The notes under the pieces were generated by a model. The model made no database searches. It had not been told where the DNA came from and was given only the letters and a program-made list of their open reading frames with translations. This document shows positions 55,501-63,062 of a stretch of 64,000 bases of DNA, piece by piece. The translations under genes were made by a program, and so were the position numbers. This DNA is from Fodinibacter sp963834965 (GTDB taxonomy: Bacteria > Actinomycetota > Actinomycetes > Actinomycetales > Dermatophilaceae), in contig CAWIEI010000003.1 in NCBI GenBank assembly GCA_963834965.1, positions 124,001 to 188,000 on the forward strand, in the 5' to 3' direction. Numbering within the stretch: position 1 is the stretch's first letter; every line of letters begins with the position of its first letter.

Positions 55501-58087
55501 CGACTCGCACCTGGTGAGCACCACGGCCACGGTCGACGAGCTGACCGAGGGTACCGACCTGTCTGCGCTGCTGGCCCGCCTGGTCGACGAGCACCCGGCC
55601 GACCACCAGCCCGTCGTCGACCTGTACGTGCACTGGGGCGACCTGCCGCACGACCAGGAGGAGGCCTCCGCCTTCCTCGCGGAACGCTTGGCGCGGATGC
55701 CGTTCGCGGCCCAGGTGCGCCGCGTCGCGGTGGGCGTCGTCCCCGACGACGAACGCGAGGTCGGCTACTTCACCTTCCGCCCGCAGCCGGACGGCTCGAT
55801 GGACGAGGACCGGCCGGTGCGCGACGTGCACCCGATGGTCGGCCGCCGGCTCAACCTGTGGCGGCTGCGCGACTTCGAGCTCAGCCGGCTCGAGGCCCCC
55901 GAGGACGTCCTGCTGCTGCATGCGGTGGCGGCGGGCAACCCGCAGGACCAGCGACTGGTCGCGCTCGCCCAGGTGCGCCAGCTCGTCGTGGTGCGCGACG
56001 AGGCCGGCAAGGTCACTGCGCTACCGCACATCGAGCGGGCGCTGGCCAACTGCCTCGAGGCGATCCGCCGGGCCCGGGCCACGCTCGGCGCCGGGGCGCG
56101 GCTCGACACCAACCACGTCTGGCTGCACATCTGGCCCCCGGTCTCGGCCGACCTCGACCAGCTGACGGCCCTGCAGGGAAAGGTCGCCCCGATGACGGCC
56201 GGTGCCGGCATCGAGGAGGTGCGCATCGAGGGGGCGATCGAGGGCGAGGCCGGCCAGACCGTGCCGATCTGTGCGCGGTTCTCCTATCAGCCGGGGTCCG
56301 GGGTCACGTTCACCGTCGACTCGCCGGCCACCACGCGGGTCGCGCCGCTCGACGCCTACGCCGAGAAGGTGGTGCGCGCACGGCGCCGCGGCTTGGTCTA
56401 CCCCTACGAGCTGGTGGCGATGGTCGCCGGTGCCGGTGGCTCGGTGCAGGAGCTCGACCTCGACGACACCGGCCGGTTGGTGCCGGTGAACCGGCCCTAC
56501 GGCGAGAACACGGCCGGGCTGATCTGCGGGCTGGTCACCACCCCCACCCGCCTGCACCCCGAGGGCGTCAGCCGGGTGCTGCTCTGCGGCGACCCGCTGC
56601 GCGCGCTGGGTGCCGTGGCCGAGCCCGAGTGCGCCCGGGTCATCGCGGCGCTCGACCTCGCCGAGGAGCGGGGGCTACCGGTGGAGTGGTTCGCCCTGTC
56701 GGCCGGAGCGCGCATCTCGATGGACTCCGGCACCGAGAACATGGACTGGGTCGCCAGGGCCCTCAAGCGGATCATCGAGTTCACCCAGGCCGGGCACGAG
56801 ATCAACGTCGTCGTCGCCGGCATCAACGTCGGCGCCCAGCCCTACTGGAACGCCGAGGCGACGATGCTGATGCACACCAAGGGCATCCTCGTGATGACGC
56901 CCGACTCGGCGATGGTGCTCACCGGCAAGCAGTCGCTCGACTTCTCCGGTGGCGTCTCGGCCGAGGACAACTTCGGCATCGGCGGCTACGACCGGGTGAT
57001 GGGCCCGAACGGGCAGGCGCAGTACTGGGCCAAGGACCTCGTCGACGCCTACGGCATCCTGCTGGCGCACTACGAGAACACCTGGGTGGCACCGGGGGAG
57101 GGCGGCCCGCGACGGGCCCGCACCACCGACCCGCACGACCGCGACGTCACGCCCTACCCGCACACGCTGGCGGGCAGCGACTTCACCACGGTCGGCGACA
57201 TCTTCTCGCCGGCGACCAATGCCGACCGCAAGAAGGCCTTCGACATCCGCACCCTGATGCGGGCGGTCGCCGACCAGGACCACGGCATCCTCGAGCGGTG
57301 GGCCGGCATGGCCGATGCCGAGACGGCGGTCGTGTTCGACGCCCGCATCGGTGGAATCCCGTTGTGCCTGTTGGGGATCGAGAGCAAGACCGTGCCGAGG
57401 CGCGGGGTGCCACCGACCGACGGCCCCGATGTCTACACGGCCGGCACGCTCTTCCCGCGCTCGTCGAAGAAGGCCGCGCGGGCGATCAACGCCGCGAGCG
57501 GCAACCGGCCGCTGGTCGTGCTCGCCAACCTGTCGGGCTTCGACGGGTCACCCGACTCGATGCGGGCCCTGCAGCTCGAGTACGGCGCCGAGATCGGGCG
57601 GGCCGTGGTCAACTTCGACGGCCCGATCGTGTTCGTCGTGGTCTCGCGCTACCACGGTGGTGCGTTCGTGGTGTTCTCCAAGGCGCTCAACCCACGGATG
57701 ACGGTGCTCGCCGTCGAGGGGTCGTTCGCCTCGGTCATCGGCGGGGCGCCGGCGGCGGCAGTCGTCTTCGCCCGCGACGTCGACGCCCGCACGGCGGCCG
57801 ACCCGCGCGTGGCCGACCTCCAGCACCGAGTGGGGGAGGCCAGCGGTGCCCAGCGCGCCGCTCTCGCAACGGAGCTGGCATCGGTGCGCACGGCGGTGCG
57901 GGCCGAGATGCTCGGGAGGGTGGCGTCGGAGTTCGACCGGGTGCACGACATCCACCGGGCGGTCGAGGTGGGCTCGGTCGACGCCGTCATCTCACCGGAG
58001 GAGATCCGGCCACAGATCATCGCGGCCATCGAGGCCACCGCCGCCCCTGACCCCAACCCCGACCTAGCGAGAATTTCCCACCCATAG
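52544..58087 (+). CDS. Single-chain acyl-CoA carboxylase (BC-BCCP-CT)
   Basis: An 1847-residue biotin enzyme. The biotin carboxylase part (about 1-455) has the ATP-grasp loop KATAGGGGRGIRKV (166-179) and RDCSVQRRNQKVIEE. The BCCP biotinylation motif is ESMKMET with Lys625. A 650-residue central region follows, with RLNLWRLRDFELSRLEAPEDVLLLH as in eukaryotic ACC. The C-terminal carboxyltransferase (about 1300-1830) has LVVLANLSGFDGSPDS and VVVSRYHGGAFVVFSKALNP. It makes malonyl-CoA or a longer carboxyacyl-CoA; the substrate is not evident. The ATG at 52544 has GGGAGG upstream; the frame is open for 1.9 kb more only as a shadow. The last codons (RISHP) lie in a palindrome arm. Confidence 0.9.
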   Translation: MFQRIAIVNRGEAAMRLVHAVRDLNAQAGPGGHRIETVALHTEAERSAMFVREADAAYDLGPASLRPYLDHAVLERALLETGADAAWVGWGFVAEDPTFAELCERIGVTFIGPSPEAMRRLGDKIGSKLIAEEVGVPVAPWSRGGVDTLDDAIAAAARIGYPLMLKATAGGGGRGIRKVESDAELADAYDRTRDEAQRAFGSGVVFLEKLVTGARHVEVQVIADGQGSAWAIGVRDCSVQRRNQKVIEESSSPVLDVAQTGELKASAERLAIAVGYAGAGTVEFLYHPRDRFFAFLEVNTRLQVEHPITEVVTGTDLVRLQIHVASGGKLTGHRPDEIGHAVEARLNAEDPDRDFAPAPGRIVHLELPAGPGIRVDTGVAEGDSIPADFDSMIAKIIASGRDRDEALARLRRALRETTVVIEGGATNKSFILDLLAQPEVVDGSADTGWIDRVRGEGRLVAAEHSGIALVVAGIEAYEEAEAVEHTRLLETARGGRPQVQHDVGRAIDLKLRGTSYKVTVYRTGSARFRVSVAQPSGEVSTVEADLERVSHFASRVTVGGRTHRLVTASHGPVQLVEVDGVTHRVSRDEGGILRSPAPALVVATPLAVGDEVAAGAPVLVLESMKMETVLPAPFDARLKELHVATGSQVETGAALARLEPTGGAMEASTAAAADAPDLDLPEDVVNGDVAKRATRARADLAAMLLGYDLDPGHETRTLAGYLAARDELAAAGRSPVTDEMELLTVFADFAELSRNRPVGEEAHIENRVHSPREHFHTYLQTLDPERGGLPADFVGRLERVLGHYGVSGVERSEELEGAVFRVFLAQQRSAPEVSMATSILQRWLVEPAPAEDAAARELLDRLVSATQLRFPIVGDLARSVRFRWFDQPLVDADRASVLGSVGDELDQIDALPDGPERTARLDALAAIPERIVRFLGERLRVAVPEREPMLAVLIKRHYREYALHDLREVTVDGRAVATADYRLDGRDSHLVSTTATVDELTEGTDLSALLARLVDEHPADHQPVVDLYVHWGDLPHDQEEASAFLAERLARMPFAAQVRRVAVGVVPDDEREVGYFTFRPQPDGSMDEDRPVRDVHPMVGRRLNLWRLRDFELSRLEAPEDVLLLHAVAAGNPQDQRLVALAQVRQLVVVRDEAGKVTALPHIERALANCLEAIRRARATLGAGARLDTNHVWLHIWPPVSADLDQLTALQGKVAPMTAGAGIEEVRIEGAIEGEAGQTVPICARFSYQPGSGVTFTVDSPATTRVAPLDAYAEKVVRARRRGLVYPYELVAMVAGAGGSVQELDLDDTGRLVPVNRPYGENTAGLICGLVTTPTRLHPEGVSRVLLCGDPLRALGAVAEPECARVIAALDLAEERGLPVEWFALSAGARISMDSGTENMDWVARALKRIIEFTQAGHEINVVVAGINVGAQPYWNAEATMLMHTKGILVMTPDSAMVLTGKQSLDFSGGVSAEDNFGIGGYDRVMGPNGQAQYWAKDLVDAYGILLAHYENTWVAPGEGGPRRARTTDPHDRDVTPYPHTLAGSDFTTVGDIFSPATNADRKKAFDIRTLMRAVADQDHGILERWAGMADAETAVVFDARIGGIPLCLLGIESKTVPRRGVPPTDGPDVYTAGTLFPRSSKKAARAINAASGNRPLVVLANLSGFDGSPDSMRALQLEYGAEIGRAVVNFDGPIVFVVVSRYHGGAFVVFSKALNPRMTVLAVEGSFASVIGGAPAAAVVFARDVDARTAADPRVADLQHRVGEASGAQRAALATELASVRTAVRAEMLGRVASEFDRVHDIHRAVEVGSVDAVISPEEIRPQIIAAIEATAAPDPNPDLARISHP

Positions 58088-58125
58088 CGCCGCGCTCAGC
58101 GGCGAACTCAGGGTGGGAAATTCGC
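58067..58125. repeat. Palindrome spanning the carboxylase stop codon
   Basis: Thirteen-base perfect arms GAATTTCCCACCC (58071-58083) and GGGTGGGAAATTC (58111-58123) with an inner stem CGCCGC/GCGGCG. The left arm encodes the end of the carboxylase and the stop follows it. AT-rich arms differ from the surroundings. It probably serves as a terminator for the convergent genes. Confidence 0.7.
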
Positions 58126-58147
58126 ATTAGGTCGGTGGGTGAGCAGG

Positions 58148-58825
58148 TCAGCGGACGACCTTGAGGTTGAACTGCGCGGTGCCCAGCGCGCCCATCAGCC
58201 GCAGCCAGATCGGCAGCAGCATCTCGGTGCCGCGCGCGGTCTCGATGCCGCCGAGGTCGACCACGTCGTCGTGGCCGAACGACGTGAGGATGCCGGTGAC
58301 GGTCGCCTTGGCCCCGGCGTCCTCGCCGGAGACGAACACGGTGCTGCTCGCCCCGAGCTTCTGCGGGTGCACCATCAGGTCGGCGGTGAGGGTGTTGAGC
58401 GCCTTGACGACCCGGGCGTCGGGGAAGGCGCGCTGCACCTGCTCGCCGAGCGAGTCGGTGTTGCTCACCGACAGGGTGGGCGGGAAGCCGTTGGAGAAGT
58501 CGAGCGGGTTGCTGATGTCGAGCAGCGGCTTGCCGGCGAGGTGCTCGGCGCCGGCCTGGCCGAGCACCTCGAGGCTGGCCGCCCCCGACGTGGCGAGCAC
58601 GACGAGCTCCGCGCCGGCGGCGGCCTCGGCGTGGGTCGCGAGCGCGATGCCCGGCTGGTCGGCGTGCCATGGGGCGAAGGGTGCGGTGCCGGTGGCGTCT
58701 GGCTCGGTGCGCGCCAGCGTGGCCCGCGGGTCGCGGGTGCCGACGGTGACGGTGTGGCCGAGCTCGTGCAGGCGGCCGGCGATCGCGCGGCCGACGCTGC
58801 CGGTACCGAGGACTGCGATGTTCAT
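58148..58825 (-). CDS. F420- or NADP-dependent reductase-like oxidoreductase
   Basis: A 225-residue Rossmann protein with GTGSVGRAIAGRLHELGH (7-24) and the dinucleotide-binding style of NADPH:F420 reductases (DISNPLDFSNGFPP, VVKALNTLTADLM). Such proteins move hydride between NADP and F420 or another cofactor; exact partner unknown. It diverges from a tetR gene whose palindromic operator sits 31 bp upstream of its start, so TetR control is expected. GGGGAG precedes the ATG. Confidence 0.8.
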   Translation of the reverse strand: MNIAVLGTGSVGRAIAGRLHELGHTVTVGTRDPRATLARTEPDATGTAPFAPWHADQPGIALATHAEAAAGAELVVLATSGAASLEVLGQAGAEHLAGKPLLDISNPLDFSNGFPPTLSVSNTDSLGEQVQRAFPDARVVKALNTLTADLMVHPQKLGASSTVFVSGEDAGAKATVTGILTSFGHDDVVDLGGIETARGTEMLLPIWLRLMGALGTAQFNLKVVR

Positions 58826-58855
58826 GGGGGCTCCCCGAGGTCGTGGCGAAGGTAG

Positions 58856-58909
58856 TAGACAGGTCTGTCTATGTCGAGCTGGACGCTAGCAGACAGATCT
58901 GTCTACTAT
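58856..58909. promoter_or_regulatory. Twin TetR operators and leaderless tetR promoter
   Basis: TAGACAG-GT-CTGTCTA (58856-58871) and AGACAGATCTGTCT (58891-58904) share the AGACAG..CTGTCT palindrome, with centres 34 bp apart. TACTAT (58904-58909) overlaps the second as a -10, and the tetR ATG starts six bases later, so the transcript is probably leaderless. Confidence 0.75.
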
Positions 58910-58915
58910 CAACCC

Positions 58916-59500
58916 ATGGCCCCCGGTACTGCTCGTGAGCGCATCCTCGACACGGCGTTCCGGCTGTTCTACGCCCACGGCATCCGCGCCGTCGGGGTCG
59001 ACCGGATCATCGCCGAGTCGGGCGTGGCCAAGGCGACCTTCTACAGGTGGTTCCCCGCCAAGGACGACCTCGTCGTGGCGTACCTCGACAAGGTCGACGG
59101 CATCTGGAGCGGTCAGCTGCACGACGCCGCCGCGGCCGCCGGGCCCGACCCGGCCGCCGAGCTCGTCGGGCTGTTCGACGCGCTCGGCACCGCGTGCCGA
59201 CGCGACGGCTACCGCGGCTGCGCGTTCCTCAACGCCGCCGCCGAGGCGGTGCCCGGCACGCCGGTGCACGACCGCACGGTCGCGCACAAGGCGGCCGTGC
59301 TCGAGTGGGTGACCGGGCTGGCCGCGGATGCCGGGGCGCCCGACCCGCGCGGTCTGGCGCGCTCGCTCACCCTCCTGCTCGACGGCGGCCTGGCCAGCGG
59401 CGCGCTCGACGCCGACCCGGAAGCCGCGACGTGGGCTGCCCAGTCCGCGCGCGTCCTGGTCGACGCCGCGGTCGGTGGTGGGTACCCGGCATCCGGGTAA
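58916..59500 (+). CDS. TetR-family transcriptional regulator
   Basis: A 194-residue repressor with helix-turn-helix AVGVDRIIAESGVAKATFYR (about 23-42) and a C-terminal ligand domain containing RGCAFLNAAAE, which is seen in small-molecule or stress regulators of this type. I chose the ATG at 58916, beginning MAPGTARERILDTAF; the longer frame starts inside the operator. It should repress itself and the divergent reductase through the twin palindromes. Confidence 0.88.
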   Translation: MAPGTARERILDTAFRLFYAHGIRAVGVDRIIAESGVAKATFYRWFPAKDDLVVAYLDKVDGIWSGQLHDAAAAAGPDPAAELVGLFDALGTACRRDGYRGCAFLNAAAEAVPGTPVHDRTVAHKAAVLEWVTGLAADAGAPDPRGLARSLTLLLDGGLASGALDADPEAATWAAQSARVLVDAAVGGGYPASG

Positions 59501-59562
59501 GGGCGCCCGGAACGCGCTCCGCGCAGCATCGGCCGGCCCCGGTGCCGTGGCAGGCTGGCCTG

Positions 59563-60150
59563 GTGACCTCCGTCGGGCTCGTGCTCGCCGCCGGGGCCGG
59601 CCGCCGGATGGGCGGCCCGAAGGCCCTCGTGCGGCTCACCGACGGTGGGCCGACCCTCGTCGAGACGGCGGTCGCTCGCGTGGCCGCGGGCGGCTGCGAC
59701 CACGTGGTCGTGGTGGTGGGCGCCGCGGGTGACGAGGTCGCGGCGCTCGTCGACGGGGTCGAGGTGGTGCACGCGCAGGGCTGGGACGAGGGGATGGGGG
59801 CGTCGCTGCGGGCCGGGCTGGCCCACCTCCAGGGTGGCGACGCCGACCTCGCCCTGGTGACCCTCGTCGACCTGCCCGACGTCAGCGCCGAGGTCATCGG
59901 GCGCGTGGTGGCCACCGCCGTCGCCGACGGGCCAGCGGCACTGGTGCGGGCGGCATACGGCGGCGTGCCAGGGCACCCGGTGGCCATCGGGCGCGAGCAC
60001 TGGGCGGCCGTCATCACCTCCGCCGCCGGCGACCGCGGCGCCCGCGACCACCTGCGCGCGACCCCGCACCGCCTCGTCGAGTGCGGCGACCTCGCCACCG
60101 GCCGCGACCTCGACACTGCCGCCGACCTCGACGACCTGCGCCGGGGATGA
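59563..60150 (+). CDS. MocA/MobA-like nucleotidyltransferase
   Basis: A 195-residue nucleotidyltransferase with the signature LVLAAGAGRRMGGPKALV (7-24), DLPDVSAEVI for metal binding and GVPGHPVAIGREHW. It fits molybdenum-cofactor cytidylyltransferase (MocA), which prepares MCD cofactor for CO dehydrogenase/xanthine dehydrogenase-type enzymes. CoxD, CoxE and XdhC genes nearby support this. The GTG start at 59563 gives the right N-terminus; the longer frame is a shadow of tetR. Confidence 0.8.
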   Translation: MTSVGLVLAAGAGRRMGGPKALVRLTDGGPTLVETAVARVAAGGCDHVVVVVGAAGDEVAALVDGVEVVHAQGWDEGMGASLRAGLAHLQGGDADLALVTLVDLPDVSAEVIGRVVATAVADGPAALVRAAYGGVPGHPVAIGREHWAAVITSAAGDRGARDHLRATPHRLVECGDLATGRDLDTAADLDDLRRG

Positions 60151-60157
60151 TGGCCCC

Positions 60158-60529
60158 GTGAGCGACCCCGAGCACCGCTGGCCGAGCAGTGTCTACGGCT
60201 CCGGGCACGAGCCCGACCCGAGGTTCTCGCTGGCCAACGAGCGCACCTTTCTCGCGTGGATCCGCACCGCCCTCGCCCTGGTGGCCGGGGCCGCCGCAGT
60301 CGACGCTCTGCCGCTGCCACTGACCGACACCGTGCAGGGCCTGCTCGCCGGCCTGCTCGCCCTCGCCGGGCTGCTCACGGCGGGCGCGGCGTGGCGCGGC
60401 TGGGCCCGCACCGAGCGGGCGATGCGCGAGGGGTCGACGCTTCCGAGCAACCCCGCGATGCTCATCGTGCTGGTGACCGTCGCGGTCGCGGCGGTCGTGC
60501 TGGGCGTCGCCAGCCTCACCGGTGGCTGA
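60158..60529 (+). CDS. DUF202 membrane protein (YidH type)
   Basis: A 123-residue protein with DUF202 signature RFSLANERTFLAWIRTALAL (22-41) and three predicted helices. The GTG start lies 7 bp after the mocA-like stop, suggesting one operon. Function unknown. Confidence 0.82.
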   Translation: MSDPEHRWPSSVYGSGHEPDPRFSLANERTFLAWIRTALALVAGAAAVDALPLPLTDTVQGLLAGLLALAGLLTAGAAWRGWARTERAMREGSTLPSNPAMLIVLVTVAVAAVVLGVASLTGG

Positions 60530-60881
60530 CCGCCCGGATGCCGGGTGGTCGCCGCCCGCGCCCGACCCCGCCGCGCCGCAGGAGCGCACCGCCCTGGCGT
60601 GGCGGCGCACCGGTCTGGCCCTGCTCATCGGGGCGCTGACCATCGGCCGGCTCACCCTCGACTCGCTCGGCCCCGTGGTGGTGCTGCCCACCGTGATCGG
60701 CGCGACGCTGGCGGCCTGGGTGCTCGTCGAGGCGCTGCGGGCCCGGCGGATGGCCCGCCCTCACCAGGACCAGCCGGGCTTCTCGGTGCTCGCGGACGGG
60801 CGTCTGCCGGGAGTGGTCGCGGGAGTGGTGGGTGGCCTCGCCCTCGGCGAGCTGGCTGCGGCGGTCGTCGGCCTGTGCTGA
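60522..60881 (+). CDS. Second DUF202-type membrane protein
   Basis: A 119-residue protein with the shorter DUF202 motif QERTALAWRRTGLALLIGA (20-38) and three predicted helices. It overlaps the previous gene by eight bases. The tandem pair is typical of actinobacteria and may form a hetero-oligomer; role unknown. Confidence 0.8.
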   Translation: MADRPDAGWSPPAPDPAAPQERTALAWRRTGLALLIGALTIGRLTLDSLGPVVVLPTVIGATLAAWVLVEALRARRMARPHQDQPGFSVLADGRLPGVVAGVVGGLALGELAAAVVGLC

Positions 60882-60916
60882 TCGTGCGTTCGGTGCCGCA
60901 CCCACCCCCGACGTCG

Positions 60917-60970
60917 CGCAGAGCTCCGGGTGCCGCGCAGCAATCGCTGCGTGGCGCCCGAGTTTCTGCG
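60917..60970. repeat. 52-bp palindromic dispersed repeat, copy 2
   Basis: Outer arms CGCAGAGCTCCGGG and CCCGAGTTTCTGCG and core GCGCAGCAATCGCTGCGT form an extended imperfect palindrome. Length and arrangement equal those of the copy at 11945-11998. It lies in the 154-bp gap before coxD. Confidence 0.7.
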
Positions 60971-61035
60971 TTGCACCACAGCCCCTGGTTGGTCGTTCAC
61001 TTCCGGATCGGCACGTCGTCAGGGATGCTGGCGCC

Positions 61036-61926
61036 ATGGACCCGCGGACGACGTTCGGCACGGCGAACGACCTGACCGACGCACTCGGCGCCACCGGCTA
61101 CCTCGCCGACGAGGCCCTCGCCACCATCACCTGGCTCTCGCTGCGCCTCGGTCGACCCCTGCTGATGGAGGGGGAGCCGGGCACCGGCAAGACCGCCCTG
61201 GCCGAGGCGCTCGCCGAGACCATGGACCTGCCGCTGATCCGGCTGCAGTGCTACGAGGGCATCGACGCCACCCAGGCCCTCTACGACTGGGACTTCCCGC
61301 GCCAGATCCTGCACGTGCGGGCGATCGAGGCGGTCGAGGGCGCTGCACGTGACGTGCGCGAGGTCGAGCAGGGGCTGTTCGACGAGCGGTTCCTCATCGC
61401 CCGCCCGGTGCTGCGGGCGCTGCGCGACGCCCCCGCGGTGCTGCTCATCGACGAGGTCGACCGGGCCGACGACGAGTTCGAGGCGTTCCTGCTCGAGGTG
61501 CTCTCGACCTGGCAGGTGACCATCCCCGAGCTGGGCACGGTCACGGCATCCGTGCCGCCGGTCGTCGTGCTCACCTCCAACCGCACCCGTGAGCTGCACG
61601 ACGCCCTCAAGCGGCGCTGCCTCTACCACTGGCTCGAGCACCCCGGCATCCAGCGCGAGCTCGCGATCGTCGCCAGCCGGGCCCCCGAGGTGTCGGCCGC
61701 GCTGGCCGAGCAGGTGGTGCGGGCCGTGCAGGGCATCCGGGCCGACCGCGAGATGCTCAAGCCGCCGGGCGTCGCCGAGACCCTCGACTGGGCCCGCGCC
61801 CTGCATGAGCTCGGCACCCGCGAGCTCGACACCGAGACGGCGGCGGCCACGCTCGGGGTGGCGGTGAAGTACCGCGAGGATGCCGAGCGGGTCAAGAAGG
61901 CGCTCGACGTGATGCTCACCCGATGA
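61036..61926 (+). CDS. CoxD-like MoxR-family AAA+ ATPase
   Basis: A 296-residue ATPase with Walker A GEPGTGKT (46-53), Walker B VLLIDEVDRAD (135-145) and the CoxD pattern QCYEGIDATQALYDWDFPRQ. CoxD remodels or loads the active site of aerobic CO dehydrogenase and related Mo hydroxylases, working with the VWA protein CoxE encoded next. The ATG at 61036 gives the family N-terminus; the stop overlaps coxE (ATGA). Confidence 0.88.
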   Translation: MDPRTTFGTANDLTDALGATGYLADEALATITWLSLRLGRPLLMEGEPGTGKTALAEALAETMDLPLIRLQCYEGIDATQALYDWDFPRQILHVRAIEAVEGAARDVREVEQGLFDERFLIARPVLRALRDAPAVLLIDEVDRADDEFEAFLLEVLSTWQVTIPELGTVTASVPPVVVLTSNRTRELHDALKRRCLYHWLEHPGIQRELAIVASRAPEVSAALAEQVVRAVQGIRADREMLKPPGVAETLDWARALHELGTRELDTETAAATLGVAVKYREDAERVKKALDVMLTR

Positions 61927-63062
61927 CGCCCGCACCCCCGCCTGAGGCCACGCCCAGGACCGCGACCAAGCCGCCCGAGGAGCTGCTCCTCGGCTTCGCC
62001 CGCGCGTTGCGCGCGGCCGGGGTTGCCGTCACCGCCGACCGCGAGCGCACCTACCTCGAGGCGGTCGCGGCGGTCGGCCTCGACGACCAGCCGGCGGTCT
62101 ACTACGCGGGCCGCGCCACCCTGTGCGCCTCACCGGCCGACCTCGAGCGCCATGACCTCGTCTACACCGCGTGGTTCAGCGGCCAGCGGGCCGGGATGAA
62201 GGACCGCCCCCCACTGCCCAACGTCGTGCCCCAGGCGGGCCTCGGGGTCAACGAAAGCTCCTCCGGTGAGGGGAGTGACGACGAGGATGTCGTTCGCGCA
62301 CAGGCCAGCTCGACCGAGGTGCTGCGGCACCGTGACGTCGCCACACTCACCCGCCGTGAGCGCGAGTCGCTGGCAGCACTGTTCGGGGCGCTCCGCCCGC
62401 GGGCGCCGCGCCGGCGCGCCCACCGGTACACGGCATCACGGCGTGGTGCCGTCGACGCCCGCGCCACGCTGCGCTCGACGCTGCGCCGGATGGGGGAACC
62501 GGGCGAGGTGCGCTGGCGCCGGCGCGGCAGCCGGTCTCGCAAGGTCGTGCTCCTGGTGGACGTCTCGGGCTCGATGAGCGGCTACGCCGACGCGCTCATC
62601 CGGCTCGCGCACGCCTACTGCGTCGCCGGCGTGCCGGTGGAGGTCTTCACGCTCGGCACCCGGCTCACCCACATCACCCGGCCCCTGCACCAGCGCGACC
62701 CCGACCGCGCCATCGTGGCCGCCGGTGACGCCATCCCCGACTGGTCGGGCGGCACCCGGCTGGCCGAAGGGGTCAAGGTCTTCCTTGACCGCTGGGGGCG
62801 GCGCGGGATGGCGCGCGGCGCGGTCGTCGTGGTGTTCAGCGACGGGTGGGAGCGCGACCAGCCCGAGGCGCTGGGGGAGCAGGTGCGCCGGCTGCGGGCG
62901 GTCGCCCACCGGGTCGTGTGGGTGAACCCCCACCGGGGGCGTGCGGGGTACGAACCGGTGCAGGGGGGCATCATGGCGGTGCTGCCCCATGTCGACCACT
63001 TCGTCGCGGGGCACTCCATGGCGGCGTTCGAGGAGCTGACGGAGGTGGTCGCCCGTGCGTGA
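61923..63062 (+). CDS. CoxE-like VWA protein
   Basis: A 379-residue protein with a helical N-terminal domain (about 18-170), a basic linker (RPRAPRRRAHRYTASRRG) and a C-terminal VWA domain with MIDAS DVSGSMS (213-219) and WSGGTRLAEG. CoxE partners CoxD in maturing Mo hydroxylases. Both ends overlap neighbours (ATGA with coxD, 8 bp with xdhC), so the three are co-translated. Confidence 0.88.
   Translation: MTPAPPPEATPRTATKPPEELLLGFARALRAAGVAVTADRERTYLEAVAAVGLDDQPAVYYAGRATLCASPADLERHDLVYTAWFSGQRAGMKDRPPLPNVVPQAGLGVNESSSGEGSDDEDVVRAQASSTEVLRHRDVATLTRRERESLAALFGALRPRAPRRRAHRYTASRRGAVDARATLRSTLRRMGEPGEVRWRRRGSRSRKVVLLVDVSGSMSGYADALIRLAHAYCVAGVPVEVFTLGTRLTHITRPLHQRDPDRAIVAAGDAIPDWSGGTRLAEGVKVFLDRWGRRGMARGAVVVVFSDGWERDQPEALGEQVRRLRAVAHRVVWVNPHRGRAGYEPVQGGIMAVLPHVDHFVAGHSMAAFEELTEVVARA

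Noticed and set aside
50615..58087. One 2490-codon open frame on the plus strand
   Set aside because: Its first 640 codons are the antisense shadow of the Vps62-like gene; the carboxylase begins at 52544 with a ribosome site and the conserved BC N-terminus.
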